Shown: positions 1-8,771, counted from the first letter of the stretch. The stretch: DNA of 64,000 nucleotides from Citrobacter freundii ATCC 8090 = MTCC 1658 = NBRC 12681 (GCF_011064845.1 NZ_CP049015.1:1054001-1118000); one strand, 5' to 3'. The notes: generated from the sequence alone by a model not told the origin. A program made the numbers and translations.

Positions 1-509
1 ATGGGTAAAGTATGCGTCGGGAATGGCCGATCCGTTCCCGGAACCTGAACACAGGATTTCAGTTTATGCGGACATAAAATTATTATTTTTCATATTGTTA
101 TATTTTTCGTGTTTCACGAACCTCCATAAAATTACACACCTAAAATAAATTATCCATTTAATATCATAGTGTTACGTATTCAGGCCACAAATGCGACGGA
201 CAGTAAAACTGAAAAAAGCTGAATTTCTTTTCATTCTTTTCAGTTCCTGTCTCGCAGAGCATCCCCAGAACGGGCGCGGGCTGGCGGTATCGTTTGTAAA
301 AAATCACAACTGAAAAATTTTAGTGATATGAAAACCGCAGGCGGGTGCGGTGTAGTGCAATTTTGATAGGTTTCGGTTTAATGTGAGCTAACCGCTTGAA
401 AATTTTCTGATGTGTAACATTATAGTGGTGACAATTGGTTACCGATGTGGTTTGTTGACTTTTTGTTAAAATCACTCGCTATGCTTACACTTGCTCTTAG
501 GATGAAGAG
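1..509. other. AT-rich intergenic region with no recognisable gene
   Basis: No convincing coding frame, tRNA or mobile-element end is visible in this stretch. It is AT-rich and holds a short inverted repeat (CGTGTTTCACG) near 108-118. A weak promoter-like pair, TTGACT at 455-460 and TATGCT at 480-485, lies just ahead of the gene at 510. The 19-bp spacer is longer than ideal, so this promoter is only a guess. Confidence 0.4.
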
Positions 510-1628
510 ATGCTCACAGCAACTATTACTTTTTACAAAATAGATGAGTTCGGTTTTTATAGAAGAAATAAAGAAAAATATCCAGACCGTTTCTTTGGCG
601 ATGTGAATTCTGTCTTTAGTGATTTCAGTAAATGGCTTGCTGCTCAAGAAAATCTCGGGAGTACTTGTACGTTCGAGGTGAATAAAGAAGAGGGAGGACA
701 AAATATTTTTTGTAAGGATTATTATAAACATGAAGACGGAAATGAATATCTTATTATCTTATGGAATGAAATGTCCAATGCTGATAATAAGATTCTTGCT
801 ATGCCTAAAACGGCAAAAATAGGTTCTAATGGTGTCAAGGAACCCAAGACTGAAGACGATGATATTATTGGGTTGCCCTCATATTTTTGGTTTGTTCCGG
901 ATCTCGAACTTTTTGCTGTGGTTTACTTTAAGCATAGTGTTTCAAATATAAAGGCAATGCAACAATATATAAAAGAATACTGCCATGCGCTTAGCGGATT
1001 TGTCACTTTAGATAAAAAAGGAGTATCGTATTATACTGACGGTACGTCTCCTAAAGGGAAATATAGATTCAAATTCACTCATAAAAAAATAGTTAATAAA
1101 AATAAAAGACGTAAATTAGTTGATTCTCCTGAGAGAATTACAGAAATTGTTCGTAAGGTTGAAATACCGAAGGTTGTCACTGATCCGAGAAATAAAATTA
1201 GAAGAGCCATGAATGCTATACAAATAGGGCTGCGTAGAGTTGTGCCTGATTTCCTTAAGGATGGAGATGAGAATTCGAAAGAGATTAATGATGTTAATGA
1301 AGCCTTAAAAAATGCTTCCAGACAAATCATTGAGGTGAGAATACCATTCTCAGGTGATGAGGATACTATCAATTATATCCTTGATAAGTATGATGAAAAT
1401 TTCGATGAGTCAGCCACGCAAAAACTAGGGTTTAAGCTAAAGGGGGATCCTAATGTAGTATGGTTGCATGAATCTGTTATCAAAACTGAGGTTGAATTGG
1501 ATGTTAAAATTAGCGAGGACTCTTTACCAACAGCTGTTGATGTTATGACCGCTATTAGTGCAAAGCGTGATATAATATTAAAAGTGTTAAATGATTCTGA
1601 CGAAATCAAAGATAAAGTGGCGGTATAA
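510..1628 (+). CDS. Uncharacterised soluble protein, first gene of a coupled pair
   Basis: This 372-residue protein belongs to no family I recognise. It has no signal peptide or membrane segment. The N-terminal half is rich in aromatic residues (a WFVPDLELF stretch near residue 130). The middle, about residues 190-250, is strongly basic (KKIVNKNKRRK). The C-terminal third is acidic and probably alpha/beta. A purine-rich GAAGAG precedes the ATG. Its TAA overlaps the next ATG by one base (TAATG), so the two genes are almost certainly translationally coupled. The AT-rich codon use differs from the core genes to the right and suggests horizontal acquisition. A soluble protein with a small four-helix membrane partner resembles some phage-defence pairs, but that is inference from architecture only. 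Confidence 0.8.
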   Translation: MLTATITFYKIDEFGFYRRNKEKYPDRFFGDVNSVFSDFSKWLAAQENLGSTCTFEVNKEEGGQNIFCKDYYKHEDGNEYLIILWNEMSNADNKILAMPKTAKIGSNGVKEPKTEDDDIIGLPSYFWFVPDLELFAVVYFKHSVSNIKAMQQYIKEYCHALSGFVTLDKKGVSYYTDGTSPKGKYRFKFTHKKIVNKNKRRKLVDSPERITEIVRKVEIPKVVTDPRNKIRRAMNAIQIGLRRVVPDFLKDGDENSKEINDVNEALKNASRQIIEVRIPFSGDEDTINYILDKYDENFDESATQKLGFKLKGDPNVVWLHESVIKTEVELDVKISEDSLPTAVDVMTAISAKRDIILKVLNDSDEIKDKVAV

Positions 1629-2164
1629 TGAAAGCTCGGTATAAGTGGTTGTTAATGCTTGGAGGGTATGCACTTATTTGCTACCTTTTTCTTGCTGATT
1701 TGGCCTTATCTGTTAAGGTCCCAGTAAGTGATGTTATCAGTAACTTGATTGACTTATCCGCTATCTTTTTGGCGATAGTTGGAATGTGGGTTGCCTACAG
1801 CTACCCAGCTGCTATATCAAAAGTTGTCAATGATAATGATGATTTAAGCTTGATAACCTCTTATCATTCAGCGAAAAGACTTGAAGCACTAATTATGAAT
1901 ATATTGGTTGCTTCAATCGTCTTAATTAGTTGCTTATTATTAAACGCATTTATAATACCTATTGTTAAAAGCAGTGATTTTTTTAAGGAACACAGCACAC
2001 TAACTAAGCAAATTGGATATTGCGGTATATGGTTCTTGTGCCTTATACAAGTAGTGATGATCTTACAAATTGTTCGTGCTAATCTAAGTTTCTTAGATGA
2101 TTTAGATACTCTGATCATAAAACTGGCGTCGCAGCGCAAAAAAAATCCTCACCAAAAGCCGTAA
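1628..2164 (+). CDS. Small four-helix membrane protein coupled to the upstream gene
   Basis: This 178-residue protein is mostly hydrophobic. I see four likely membrane helices, at about residues 8-30, 36-60, 85-110 and 128-150. They are followed by a short basic cytosolic tail (QRKKNPHQKP). There is no cleavable signal peptide. The ATG overlaps the stop of the preceding gene, so the two products are probably made in fixed ratio and may act together. A hairpin that could end the transcript follows at 2173-2220. The family is not recognised. The size and topology are like small membrane effectors such as KwaA of Kiwa, but the gene order is the reverse of Kiwa and I cannot show homology. Confidence 0.78.
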   Translation: MKARYKWLLMLGGYALICYLFLADLALSVKVPVSDVISNLIDLSAIFLAIVGMWVAYSYPAAISKVVNDNDDLSLITSYHSAKRLEALIMNILVASIVLISCLLLNAFIIPIVKSSDFFKEHSTLTKQIGYCGIWFLCLIQVVMILQIVRANLSFLDDLDTLIIKLASQRKKNPHQKP

Positions 2165-2172
2165 CTAGCCCT

Positions 2173-2220
2173 CCCCGTAAAATGCTTCATTATCATTTCA
2201 TGATGGGGGCATTTTCGGGG
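2173..2220 (+). terminator. Long stem-loop after the coupled pair
   Basis: CCCCGTAAAATGC (2173-2185) pairs with GCATTTTCGGGG (2209-2220) across a 23-base loop. It is followed by GCATTTTT, which repeats the right arm. It lies 9 bases after the stop codon and probably works as a terminator, although the loop is long and the T tract is offset. The tandem repeat of GGGGCATTTT is unusual. Confidence 0.5.
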
Positions 2221-2675
2221 GCATTTTTAAGTTCGTTTTATTAAAAACACTTATTTTTCATATAGTTAGTTGGTTCTTTTGTTCCTATTATCGCACCACC
2301 TTTTCTCGTAAAATCATCAAGTTACTATTGCAGTGTTTTGCTTTGTTCAGCACTAATGTGCATTTTGCGCGTTGCGGATGTGACAAAATGGAGGCAACTG
2401 ATGATCAATATATTTGTTTCAATGAGTTGAACAATGCAAAGTGGGAGTTTTGTAAGACGTGCAATCGCAGGTCCTCGCCATTCTGTGAGCGGAGGTTTTA
2501 GCTCCGAATTACATGAAAACCACAATTTTACTTAGGGATGGGGTGATTTTACATGAATAAGAACATTTACCTAGAAAAAACAAGCGACTAACATAAACTT
2601 CTTGGCAGAAATCCTTGTCATCTTGCGCTGTATTTTTTAATCTATCTTCAATATCTACCAGAAGATAGGCCCCTC
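2221..2675. other. Intergenic region, nothing recognised
   Basis: This AT-rich spacer separates the coupled pair from the solitary membrane protein. I see no conserved gene or clear RNA structure. Short open frames here lack ribosome sites and codon bias. Confidence 0.4.
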
Positions 2676-4154
2676 ATGAAATTCCAGGACATTGCTACTT
2701 TTTCCGGAAATATTCTCACCTTTTTGGGATTGCCAGCACTGATTTTTTTTAATTTTTCCTCTTTTTTGTTTTTTCTGAATGAATGGAAGATTCCTTTCAT
2801 ATGTGGTTCTGTTGTCATTCTAATAACTACATTAATTTATCATCGAAAAAAAAGACGTTATCCCAACAAGTCGAGTTGCTTCTCATTGCTTGTGTTGTTT
2901 TTTGCAATGGGTTGTGCGATTTTCTACCAACCATATCCTGAATTTGCACAGATAAGCATTTCTGGCTTCTATAATGAAAAAGATGGGGGGTGGAACAGTA
3001 GTAATACAGATGAAAATGCTTATGACATCACTCACCAGATGGAGGAGACATGGAAAAGGGCCACATCTAAAGAGAATCCTTCATTCCAATTTGTGCCCCC
3101 GTTTGCGGTTGAGAACTGGCAATTTCCGACATTGTTTTTGACTCATCGTTCTAAACAGCAAATAATTAATTTGGCTGAAGCGAATTCTCGCTCAGTCGTA
3201 ACGTTGGTAGGGTTTACACGTGATAATAAAATAGAGAAAATCCACTATAGTTTGAACGGGAAGTTGTTATCACCCAATGCGCATAGCATTAATTTAGAGA
3301 GTAGATGGTTTAATCAGATTTTTGATAAAATTATTTCGCAATCACAGTTAACTGATGCTCAAAAGCGAGAGATAATAGCTAAGATCCTCTTCATTGATAT
3401 AAATGCCCGTACACTAAGTGCCCGAAAAGATGAAATGGACGCTATTGGTATGGCTAACTTGGTCGTTAAGATAAGGAGTGAGGTCATTGATTTAAAAGGG
3501 AGATATCCTTTTATAGACGATGAGCTCAACTTTTTGATGGCTGGTCTGACAGCTTCTTTCGTAGATGTTTATAGTGCAGAACTATCTGATGACGTCGCTG
3601 CTGGGTTTTTAGTGCAGGCACTCAGCTTTCATCCTTATTATCCTTATCCAGATAAGGAGAGTTTTCAACGCGCTTATGTCAAAAATAGTTATGATAAATG
3701 GAAACTAACTAATGACGCTGAAAATGATGTGACTTTATTGAGCCACCTGGCGCAGTTGACATATTTTATCGAAGATACTAAGGAAAAAGAAAAGATCATT
3801 GATGACTTTAAAAATCAGGTTTTTCTTCAAAACCAATCGCCTACGATTTTTTATTCAATGTTAGAAATGATCAAAACCAGTAATTCACTGCTTGATATAC
3901 CAGTTAAACAAATTCATGAAATTAAAGAAATAGAAGATTATACGGATAATTTTCTTTATCAACATCCTGGCATGGATGATGAATTCATTGAGTTAAAAAG
4001 CGCATTGTTATACGGTGTATGCCATACCTGGTATGTTAATCATAATCGAAAAAAAGATGCTTCAAGGTTATTGAGAAAATTCACAAATATTGTGGATAAT
4101 AATCCTAATGTGTTGCATTTTTTAATGAAAATGAAACAAGAGGATAGTGAATGA
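2676..4154 (+). CDS. Uncharacterised membrane-anchored protein, 492 aa
   Basis: The N-terminus has three hydrophobic segments, at about residues 10-32, 38-55 and 68-85. A long hydrophilic region of about 400 residues follows. It is rich in charged helices and aromatic residues and contains no motif I can name. A purine-rich AGAAGA lies upstream of the ATG. The gene stands alone: the upstream pair ends 510 bp away and the downstream gene is convergent. It shares the AT-rich, non-core codon use of the 5' accessory segment. It could be a host-defence or cell-envelope accessory gene. No function can be assigned from sequence. Confidence 0.75.
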   Translation: MKFQDIATFSGNILTFLGLPALIFFNFSSFLFFLNEWKIPFICGSVVILITTLIYHRKKRRYPNKSSCFSLLVLFFAMGCAIFYQPYPEFAQISISGFYNEKDGGWNSSNTDENAYDITHQMEETWKRATSKENPSFQFVPPFAVENWQFPTLFLTHRSKQQIINLAEANSRSVVTLVGFTRDNKIEKIHYSLNGKLLSPNAHSINLESRWFNQIFDKIISQSQLTDAQKREIIAKILFIDINARTLSARKDEMDAIGMANLVVKIRSEVIDLKGRYPFIDDELNFLMAGLTASFVDVYSAELSDDVAAGFLVQALSFHPYYPYPDKESFQRAYVKNSYDKWKLTNDAENDVTLLSHLAQLTYFIEDTKEKEKIIDDFKNQVFLQNQSPTIFYSMLEMIKTSNSLLDIPVKQIHEIKEIEDYTDNFLYQHPGMDDEFIELKSALLYGVCHTWYVNHNRKKDASRLLRKFTNIVDNNPNVLHFLMKMKQEDSE

Positions 4155-4281
4155 AAATAATAGTGCCTGAATCCTCGTTTTAGCTTGTAATAGCAAAAAC
4201 GCGCTTAGACGCCCCTGTCTGTTGGTGGCTAACTGGTACTATATCACTTGGTTTTTCATTAAAATGGCTGATAATATCGAG

Positions 4282-4300
4282 CGGCCCTGCGCCAGGGCCG
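4282..4300. terminator. Strong GC hairpin between convergent genes
   Basis: CGGCCCTG (4282-4289) and CAGGGCCG (4293-4300) form an 8-bp stem with a 3-base loop. It lies in the 165-bp space between the gene ending at 4154 and the minus-strand lyase gene ending at 4320. Neither side has a good T run, so it may be an imperfect or bidirectional terminator. Confidence 0.4.
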
Positions 4301-4319
4301 ATTCGTTTACTGAGCAGAT

Positions 4320-5501
4320 TTAGCAAGATGTAAATGCAATACGCTTCAACCCCTCTACCGCTTTTTCGAGGTAGGCGCGTGGACATCCCATGTTCAGGCG
4401 GATAAAACCTTTTCCAGCAGGACCAAAGCTATTTCCCATTGAAGGCGCAATACCGGCAACATCAAGCATTACCCATTTGAGCTGCTCATCATCCAGTCCA
4501 AGCGCTTTGCAATCTATCCACAGTAGATAAGTTGCCTGGGAAGGAACAACCCGAGCCCACGGGAGATGTTCATCAATTTGTTGAATAAACCAGCGTCGAT
4601 TTTCAGCCAGATAGCCAAGTAACTCGTCTAACCATGGTGCACCATGTTGCCATGCTGCCGTACTCGCTTCGACGGATAGCGCATTGAATACATCCAGCCC
4701 ATGTGCATCCAGACGGCGTAAAAAGTGTTCACGCAATGCCGGTGCCGGTATCAGAAAATTAGCAATACGCAATGTCGACAAACCAAACGTTTTACTGGCT
4801 GAAGTGGCTGAAATTACACGCGAATGCCAGCGTTCTCCCAGATGCAGAACTGAAGTAAATTGTTCTCCAGGAAGCAATAAATCTGCCCATATTTCATCAG
4901 ACAGCAACGTCACATCATAGGTTTCGCACAGCGTAAGTAGCTGTTCCAGCTCCTGTACAGACCAACAACGGCCGGTTGGATTATGCGGATTACATAAAAT
5001 CATCAACGGTGGACGTTCAGTCCGGAATAACATTTCCAGGTGAGCAAAATCCATTTGATAACCGGTAGCCGGGTCCTCATACAACGGATTTTCCAGCAAC
5101 TGTCTGCCGTTCAAAGAGATAATTTTAGCGAATGAGCCATAATAAGGCCCCTGAACGACCACACCTTCACCGGGTTGACTCAGCATTTGTACGAGTAGCG
5201 ATAATCCCGGAACAACACCTTCAATACTGCAGATCCACTCTTGCTTGATTTCCAGCTGATGCCGGGTTGAGAGCCATGAGATTAATGAATCAAAGTAGCT
5301 TTGTGGCCGTTCGCTGTAACCAAAAATACCGTGCCCGACGCGGTGAGTTAAAGCCTCCTGAACAGCGGGCGGGCAAGTGAAGTCAAAATCAGACACCCAC
5401 ATTGGCAACAGTTGATGTGTATCCTCGCCGAAATATCGCGCCATAAAGTCCCATTTCAGCGAGGCTGTATCGTGGCGATCGATAATCTTATTAAAATCCA
5501 T
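4320..5501 (-). CDS. MalY/PatB-type PLP-dependent cystathionine beta-lyase / aminotransferase
   Basis: This 393-residue fold-type I PLP enzyme has the usual length of the MalY/PatB family. Recognisable blocks are MWVSDFDF near the N-terminus, NPHNPTGR, SDEIWADL, and the Schiff-base lysine in SASKTFGL. Family members cleave C-S bonds of cystathionine, cysteine or cysteine conjugates to pyruvate, ammonia and a thiol. The gene starts 12 bp after an NhaC-type antiporter gene and sits in the same unit. A LacI-type regulator lies upstream, an arrangement recalling malI-malXY of E. coli but with a different transporter. I infer that the antiporter imports or exports a sulfur amino acid or a related substrate or product. 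The true substrate is unknown. Confidence 0.88.
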   Translation of the reverse strand: MDFNKIIDRHDTASLKWDFMARYFGEDTHQLLPMWVSDFDFTCPPAVQEALTHRVGHGIFGYSERPQSYFDSLISWLSTRHQLEIKQEWICSIEGVVPGLSLLVQMLSQPGEGVVVQGPYYGSFAKIISLNGRQLLENPLYEDPATGYQMDFAHLEMLFRTERPPLMILCNPHNPTGRCWSVQELEQLLTLCETYDVTLLSDEIWADLLLPGEQFTSVLHLGERWHSRVISATSASKTFGLSTLRIANFLIPAPALREHFLRRLDAHGLDVFNALSVEASTAAWQHGAPWLDELLGYLAENRRWFIQQIDEHLPWARVVPSQATYLLWIDCKALGLDDEQLKWVMLDVAGIAPSMGNSFGPAGKGFIRLNMGCPRAYLEKAVEGLKRIAFTSC

Positions 5502-5513
5502 TACATGCTCTCC

Positions 5514-6965
5514 CTATTCTGTTGCCGTAATATTTTTTTCTGTTTCTGTCACTGATGGCGCCTTCGCAATACCGATTCCCGTGAAGCCGTAAATCAAGGC
5601 GAAGAAGATTGCGGCATAGCACTGAATCGCCCATGGCAATAAATCCAGTGTGCTCACTCCTAATGTTGTGGCCATATAAACTCCGGCGGCGGTCCATGGC
5701 AACAACGGCTCAATGACGGTGCCAGCGTCTTCAATTGTGCGGGACAGATTTTTGGTATCCAGTCCCATGCGGCGGTATGCGTCTTTAAATAATTCAGCTG
5801 GAACCAGAAGAGCCAGCTTGCCGTCGCTTGTCGCTCCGGTAACAAGAAGGGTGGTACCAATGGTTGCCGCAATTAACTGACCGACGCTGTGAATGACCGT
5901 CAGTAAGCGGTTAATGATAATGTTGAGTGCGCCCGTTAACGTTAAGGCACCGGCAAAAGAAAATGCGCAAAATACCAGAAGAATAGTGCTCATCATTGAG
6001 AACATTCCGCCACGGTTCAGCAGGCGCGGAACATCAGCAATAATGCCCTCACTCCCTTGCGGGAACATAGTAATGTTGAACCCATCTATAAAGGCATCCA
6101 GCCCCTGCTTGATGCTGAGTCCTTGCATGACAACGCCCAGAATCAGGGCTAATACGCATGCGCTCAGCATTAAAGGAATGACCGGCTTTTTACGAATCGC
6201 GCCCCACAACACAATAACCGGCGGCAAAATCAGAATGATATTGAAGTGGTATAGCGACTCCAGAGCGTTGACAATATCTGTAACCCGTTGCGGTGTGGCG
6301 ACCTCGCCGAGCATATTGCTGTGGCCCGCAATAAGATAAACCACGGCGGCAAGCAGAAAGCTGGGAATAGTGGTCCACAATAAGTGCTGGATATGCTCGA
6401 AAAGGGTGGTATCTGCGACAATGGCCGCAAAGTTGGTGGAGTCTGACAGCGGCGATATCTTGTCACCGAAGTAAGCGCCAGAAACAACGGCACCTGCCGC
6501 TGCTGCCAATGAGACATCCAGCCCGGCGGCAACCCCCATCAGCGCTACGCCAACCGTTCCGGCGGAACCCCAGGAGGTTCCGGTACACACCGATACGACG
6601 CTGGTCAAAAAGAACGCGGCGATGAGAATGTATTCGGGGCTGATGAGTTTAAGTCCCCAGTACACCATGTAAGGGATGGTGCCGCTGAACATCCATGTAC
6701 CAATCAGGCCGCCAACACAGATAAGAATCATGATAACCGGCATTGCTTTGGCGAGTTTATCCACCACCGAATTAATGATGTCTTCCCAGCAATACCCTTG
6801 CCACCAGGCCATGCCCGCGGCGACTGCAGCAGAACAAAGCAATAAAGGTTCAATACGTAGCCCCATGATGCCGTAGCCAATAATTAACAGCAGTAGCATG
6901 GCTAAAATAGGGATCACTGCCAGTCCAAATGAGAGTGCTTTTTTCTGATTTTGAGAGGCATTCAT
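5514..6965 (-). CDS. NhaC-family Na+/H+ antiporter-type transporter
   Basis: This 483-residue polytopic membrane protein has about 11-12 hydrophobic segments. It carries the glycine/serine-rich blocks typical of the NhaC family, for example TGTSWGSAGTVG near residue 130 and SGAYFGDKISPLSDSTN near residue 165. Members exchange sodium and protons, and some couple this to organic acids or amino acids (malate/lactate type). It is the first gene of a two-gene unit with the MalY/PatB-like lyase (12-bp gap). A large perfect palindrome lies 72 bp upstream of the start at 7038-7065 and is probably the operator of the neighbouring LacI-type regulator. The real substrate may be an organic anion rather than sodium alone. 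Confidence 0.87.
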   Translation of the reverse strand: MNASQNQKKALSFGLAVIPILAMLLLLIIGYGIMGLRIEPLLLCSAAVAAGMAWWQGYCWEDIINSVVDKLAKAMPVIMILICVGGLIGTWMFSGTIPYMVYWGLKLISPEYILIAAFFLTSVVSVCTGTSWGSAGTVGVALMGVAAGLDVSLAAAAGAVVSGAYFGDKISPLSDSTNFAAIVADTTLFEHIQHLLWTTIPSFLLAAVVYLIAGHSNMLGEVATPQRVTDIVNALESLYHFNIILILPPVIVLWGAIRKKPVIPLMLSACVLALILGVVMQGLSIKQGLDAFIDGFNITMFPQGSEGIIADVPRLLNRGGMFSMMSTILLVFCAFSFAGALTLTGALNIIINRLLTVIHSVGQLIAATIGTTLLVTGATSDGKLALLVPAELFKDAYRRMGLDTKNLSRTIEDAGTVIEPLLPWTAAGVYMATTLGVSTLDLLPWAIQCYAAIFFALIYGFTGIGIAKAPSVTETEKNITATE

Positions 6966-7037
6966 TCATGAATCTCCAGTCTGTAAGGTCGCTCAAGAGT
7001 AGAGAACACTCTTTTGTCTGACTGTGATCGTTCATTG

Positions 7038-7065
7038 GCCCTCATGTAAGCGATTACATGAGGGC
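7038..7065. promoter_or_regulatory. Perfect 12-bp inverted repeat, likely LacI-family operator
   Basis: GCCCTCATGTAA (7038-7049) and TTACATGAGGGC (7054-7065) are perfect inverted arms around GCGA. The core TGTAAGCGATTACA has the symmetric half-sites flanking a CG step that LacI/GalR-family proteins bind. It lies between the regulator stop (7119) and the antiporter start (6965). There is no T tract on the minus strand, which argues against a simple terminator. Confidence 0.6.
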
Positions 7066-7118
7066 GCTAAATTTGAAGTCGATCACAACTCAGGGTCTTG
7101 ACGATTTACGCATTGATT

Positions 7119-8123
7119 TCAGAGAGAGGGGGGAAGAACAGAATCGCGGATCACCAGCTCTGCAGTGAAACTATTCACGCTGGGACGCTGAGTTGCGCCC
7201 TTAAAAAGCTGTATCGCCAGCTGCGAAGCGCAGCGAGCCATGCGCTCAACGGGATAATGCATTGTTGTGAGTGCAGGGTAGAGATAGCGGGCCATCACCA
7301 CATCATCAAATCCAACGATCGAAAGCTGTTGCGGAAGTGTAATTCCCTGCTGATGGAGGATGCGCATAATCCCGGCGGCCATCACATCATTAAACGTCAC
7401 CGCTGCGGTGAAAGGAATGCCGCAATTAAGCAGTTGATGTGCAGCGCGTTCGCCACCTTCTTCATTAAAGGGCACGCTAATCACCCAATTTTTATCTGGC
7501 GTAATACCATATTCAGCCAGCGCCTGGCGATAACCTTCCAGCCGCTCACGGCGATCGATAATCGGTAAGTCACTTGTCACGCAGGCAATACAACGGTGTC
7601 CTTGCTCCAGGAGGTGTAGCGTGGCTGTTTTAGCTGCTTGACTATTTTCCAGCCACACGCAGCGATTGGCCATCCCGGCAATATAGCGATTTACGACCAC
7701 CATGGCAGGAAAATGAGCGGCATATCGCAACAGTTCCTTTTCAGACAGTCTACTGGCATGGACCACAATAGCTTCACAGCCCTGGTTTATCAGGAAATCG
7801 AGTCCTGATTTTTCCATTCCTTCATCGTGGCCACCGCTGCATACCATCAGCCGAAATTGCTGCTGGCGTGATACTTCTTCCACGCCTCGTGCAAGCCTGG
7901 CAAAAAAGGGATCGGCAAGATTGCCGGTCAATAACCCGAGCATGTCACCGCTGCGTTTCGCTAATGCAATAGCGGCGGCATTGCGATGATAGTTCAGTTC
8001 GCGCATGGCTTTTTCAACACGTTCACGCGTCACGGGTTCAACCCATGCGGTTTGATTAATAACACGTGAAACTGTTGCGGTGGACACTCCCGCTAACTCT
8101 GCAACATCTTTTATCGTTGCCAT
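7119..8123 (-). CDS. LacI/GalR-family transcriptional regulator
   Basis: This 334-residue protein has the standard LacI layout. A helix-turn-helix covers residues 1-25 (ATIKDVAELAGVSTATVSRVIN), followed by the hinge helix and a periplasmic-binding-protein-like effector domain from about residue 60 (GLLTGNLADPFFARL; TAAVTFNDVMAAG; SIVGFDD). It is transcribed in the same direction as the antiporter and lyase genes and ends about 150 bp before the antiporter starts. The palindrome in that gap is its probable operator. It most likely represses the downstream pair until an effector, perhaps a sulfur-containing small molecule, binds. It resembles MalI in position only. Confidence 0.92.
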   Translation of the reverse strand: MATIKDVAELAGVSTATVSRVINQTAWVEPVTRERVEKAMRELNYHRNAAAIALAKRSGDMLGLLTGNLADPFFARLARGVEEVSRQQQFRLMVCSGGHDEGMEKSGLDFLINQGCEAIVVHASRLSEKELLRYAAHFPAMVVVNRYIAGMANRCVWLENSQAAKTATLHLLEQGHRCIACVTSDLPIIDRRERLEGYRQALAEYGITPDKNWVISVPFNEEGGERAAHQLLNCGIPFTAAVTFNDVMAAGIMRILHQQGITLPQQLSIVGFDDVVMARYLYPALTTMHYPVERMARCASQLAIQLFKGATQRPSVNSFTAELVIRDSVLPPSL

Positions 8124-8217
8124 GCTGGCTCTTTACCTTTTTAATTCTTAAGAATTTGCTTATCGCTGGTTTTTTTCCTTATCTTATTCAGGTTGGGGGG
8201 ATTTGTCACCGATACAT

Positions 8218-8241
8218 CCTCTGAGTAGATATACTCAGAGG
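8218..8241. terminator. Perfect 10-bp stem-loop
   Basis: CCTCTGAGTA (8218-8227) and TACTCAGAGG (8232-8241) pair perfectly with a GATA loop. On the plus strand CTTATTTTTA follows. It lies in the 167-bp gap between two minus-strand genes (GNAT at 8291-8740 and the LacI-type regulator), so it probably ends the GNAT transcript or acts in both directions. Confidence 0.5.
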
Positions 8242-8290
8242 CTTATTTTTAGTGTTTAATTATTCAATACTATCCTGAGTATTATTACAC

Positions 8291-8740
8291 TTACATGCGA
8301 TATTCGATCATTCCGCTCTTTTTGGCCACCCAGTCATACAGACGTTGCCCACGGAGGTTGGTTTCATGCGTATGCCAGTATAATCTTGACGCGTGATGTT
8401 TTTTGGCTTGTTGTTGGACATATTCGATAAGTTGTTTACCGATGTGTTGGCCGCGTACATCTTCGCTAACAAATAAATCTTCGAGATAGCAATAGTTTGA
8501 TTCTGCCCAGGTTGAGCGGTGAAAGAGATAATGAACCAGTCCCACTATTTTCCCATCATATTTTGCAACAGCACAATAAACAGGTTCGCTCGGGGTAAAG
8601 AAACGCTCCCACGTTAATTTTGTTACTTCATCTGAAATTATAGTGCGGTAAAATGTTTGATAGTTTATCCATAAAGGAAGCCAGCTGGCGTAGTCTTTTT
8701 GTTCTGCACTTTCAATAGTAACGGCATTCATGTTAATCAT
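8291..8740 (-). CDS. GNAT-family N-acetyltransferase
   Basis: This 149-residue protein is a typical small GNAT. The acetyl-CoA binding motif A is seen as LEDLFVSEDVRGQHIGKQL near residues 89-107, with the Q/R-x-x-G-x-G/A pattern as RGQHIG. The C-terminal strand YRM follows a catalytic-tyrosine-like RLYDW. The substrate is unknown; diamines, amino acids and small-molecule toxins are all known for such enzymes. It is divergent from the MocR-type regulator at 8864 and shares a 123-bp intergenic region containing repeated TTAGTAT motifs. It is therefore a likely MocR target. The start could be at the first or the fourth codon (both ATG). Confidence 0.85.
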   Translation of the reverse strand: MINMNAVTIESAEQKDYASWLPLWINYQTFYRTIISDEVTKLTWERFFTPSEPVYCAVAKYDGKIVGLVHYLFHRSTWAESNYCYLEDLFVSEDVRGQHIGKQLIEYVQQQAKKHHASRLYWHTHETNLRGQRLYDWVAKKSGMIEYRM

Positions 8741-8771
8741 ATATATCCTGATATTTTATACGAGTAATGTG

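Noticed and set aside
510..2164. Kiwa (KwaA/KwaB) defence system
   Set aside because: The four-helix membrane protein plus soluble protein looks similar, but the order is reversed and I could not recognise DUF4868 in the soluble protein.
8291..8740. The GNAT gene as the missing YjhQ antitoxin
   Set aside because: It lies 31 kb away beside a MocR regulator, and I see no YjhQ-specific similarity; only the broad fold is shared.
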